Positions 63,727 to 64,000 of a DNA stretch of 64,000 bases are shown piece after piece. Under the pieces are notes generated by a model, which did not search any database, was not told where the DNA came from, and worked only from the letters and a program-made list of their open reading frames with translations. Numbering within the stretch: position 1 is the first letter of the stretch; each line of letters starts with the position of its first letter. This DNA is from Aquibaculum sediminis (lineage in GTDB: Bacteria > Pseudomonadota > Alphaproteobacteria > Kiloniellales > DSM-21159): NCBI RefSeq assembly GCF_040712085.1, contig NZ_JBFCVK010000001.1:186001-250000 (forward strand), given 5' to 3'. A program made the translations under genes and the position numbers.

Positions 63727-64000
63727 AATCCCAGCCAGCGCGGAAAGGACAGCGACAGCGCCGGCCAGAAGGTGGTGACCAGCATCACCGGCATGGCAAC
63801 GATCCCCAGCAGTAGCAGGACGGGCCCCACCGTCTTATGGATCGGCACCTTGCTGATCCGACAGGCCATGTAGAGGATCGGGGCCACCGGCGGCGAGTTC
63901 GCCCCAATGACCACGGAGCAGCCCACGATGGCCGCATAGTGCAGCGGCTCCACGCCAACTGCAGTGACCACCGGCATGAACAGCGGCGCGATGACGACCG
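63720..64000 (-). CDS. dctM: TRAP transporter large permease (DctM), C-terminal part
   Basis: The last 93 codons of a membrane protein that enters from the right edge. VVIAPLFMPVVTAVGVEPLHYAAIVGCSVVIGANSPPVAPILY is the conserved C-terminal region of DctM-type permeases. The rest, with the small permease and binding protein, must lie beyond the window. Its stop overlaps the end of the TetR gene by 7 bases. The substrate could be a dimethylglycine-like or betaine-like solute, which is inferred from the context only. Confidence 0.85.
   Translation of the reverse strand, partial: VVIAPLFMPVVTAVGVEPLHYAAIVGCSVVIGANSPPVAPILYMACRISKVPIHKTVGPVLLLLGIVAMPVMLVTTFWPALSLSFPRWLGFY

Overview
The window is a 64 kb piece of a GC-rich chromosome from an alphaproteobacterium, most likely of the Rhodospirillales/Rhodovibrionales group. 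Support for this includes the gene order rpoZ-rsh-DUF2062-lepB-rnc-era-recO-parC, a DUF4170 gene, a DivL-like kinase, a UbiK/BMFP gene, and the pairing of lgt with a COG1565 methyltransferase and pgeF. The genus cannot be fixed from the sequence alone. No insertion sequence, integrase or CRISPR array was seen.

Left end (1-3112): a defence-type cassette on the minus strand with lower GC than the rest. It encodes a PD-(D/E)XK (Mrr-like) nuclease effector, an ABC-3C middle component 2 and an SMC/RecN-like ATPase that runs off the left edge. The genes overlap by 8 and 4 bases. A 26-codon ORF is coupled to the effector start. The cassette abuts a truncated gene of another PD-(D/E)XK family, which marks a probable island boundary near 2.8 kb.

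3.3-12.2 kb: conserved housekeeping genes, all on the minus strand (parC, recO, era, rnc, lepB, DUF2062, rsh, rpoZ). 12.3-17.1 kb: a carnitine locus with gamma-butyrobetaine hydroxylase divergent from cdhC-cdhA-cdhB and the regulator cdhR. Together these would convert gamma-butyrobetaine via carnitine and dehydrocarnitine to glycine betaine. 17.2-23.3 kb: moeB, a DivL-like kinase with Tyr in place of His, DUF4170, an aminotransferase, a prolyl-tRNA editing protein and tRNA-Gly(GCC). 23.4-27 kb: KpsC-like Kdo transferase with an LtaS-like phosphotransferase.

27-44.5 kb: uvrC, a pteridine-reductase-like SDR, msrB, cytochrome c, pgsA, a polyprenyl diphosphate synthase, trmN6, then a polyamine locus (potABCD, a nitrilase-fold amidase, acetylpolyamine amidohydrolase), sppA, an alcohol dehydrogenase, a penicillin-binding carboxypeptidase with a SPOR domain, and rarA. 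44.6-51.3 kb: an isochorismatase-like protein that lacks its catalytic Cys, rluC, mtnP, a TetR/COQ9-like protein, ybaK, proC, ybjN and ubiK.

51.4-60.5 kb: lgt, COG1565 methyltransferase, pgeF, an M24-fold hydrolase without metal ligands, a 22-residue membrane ORF coupled to a lipoprotein, a PAS protein coupled to an FtsK motor that has no membrane domain, and the speH-speE spermidine operon. 60.5-64 kb: a dimethylglycine/sarcosine dehydrogenase divergent from a TetR regulator, with a 24-bp dyad between them, and the 3' end of a TRAP transporter large permease. Carnitine-to-betaine and dimethylglycine/sarcosine oxidation, and polyamine synthesis, uptake and deacetylation with MtnP, form two metabolic themes spread over the window.
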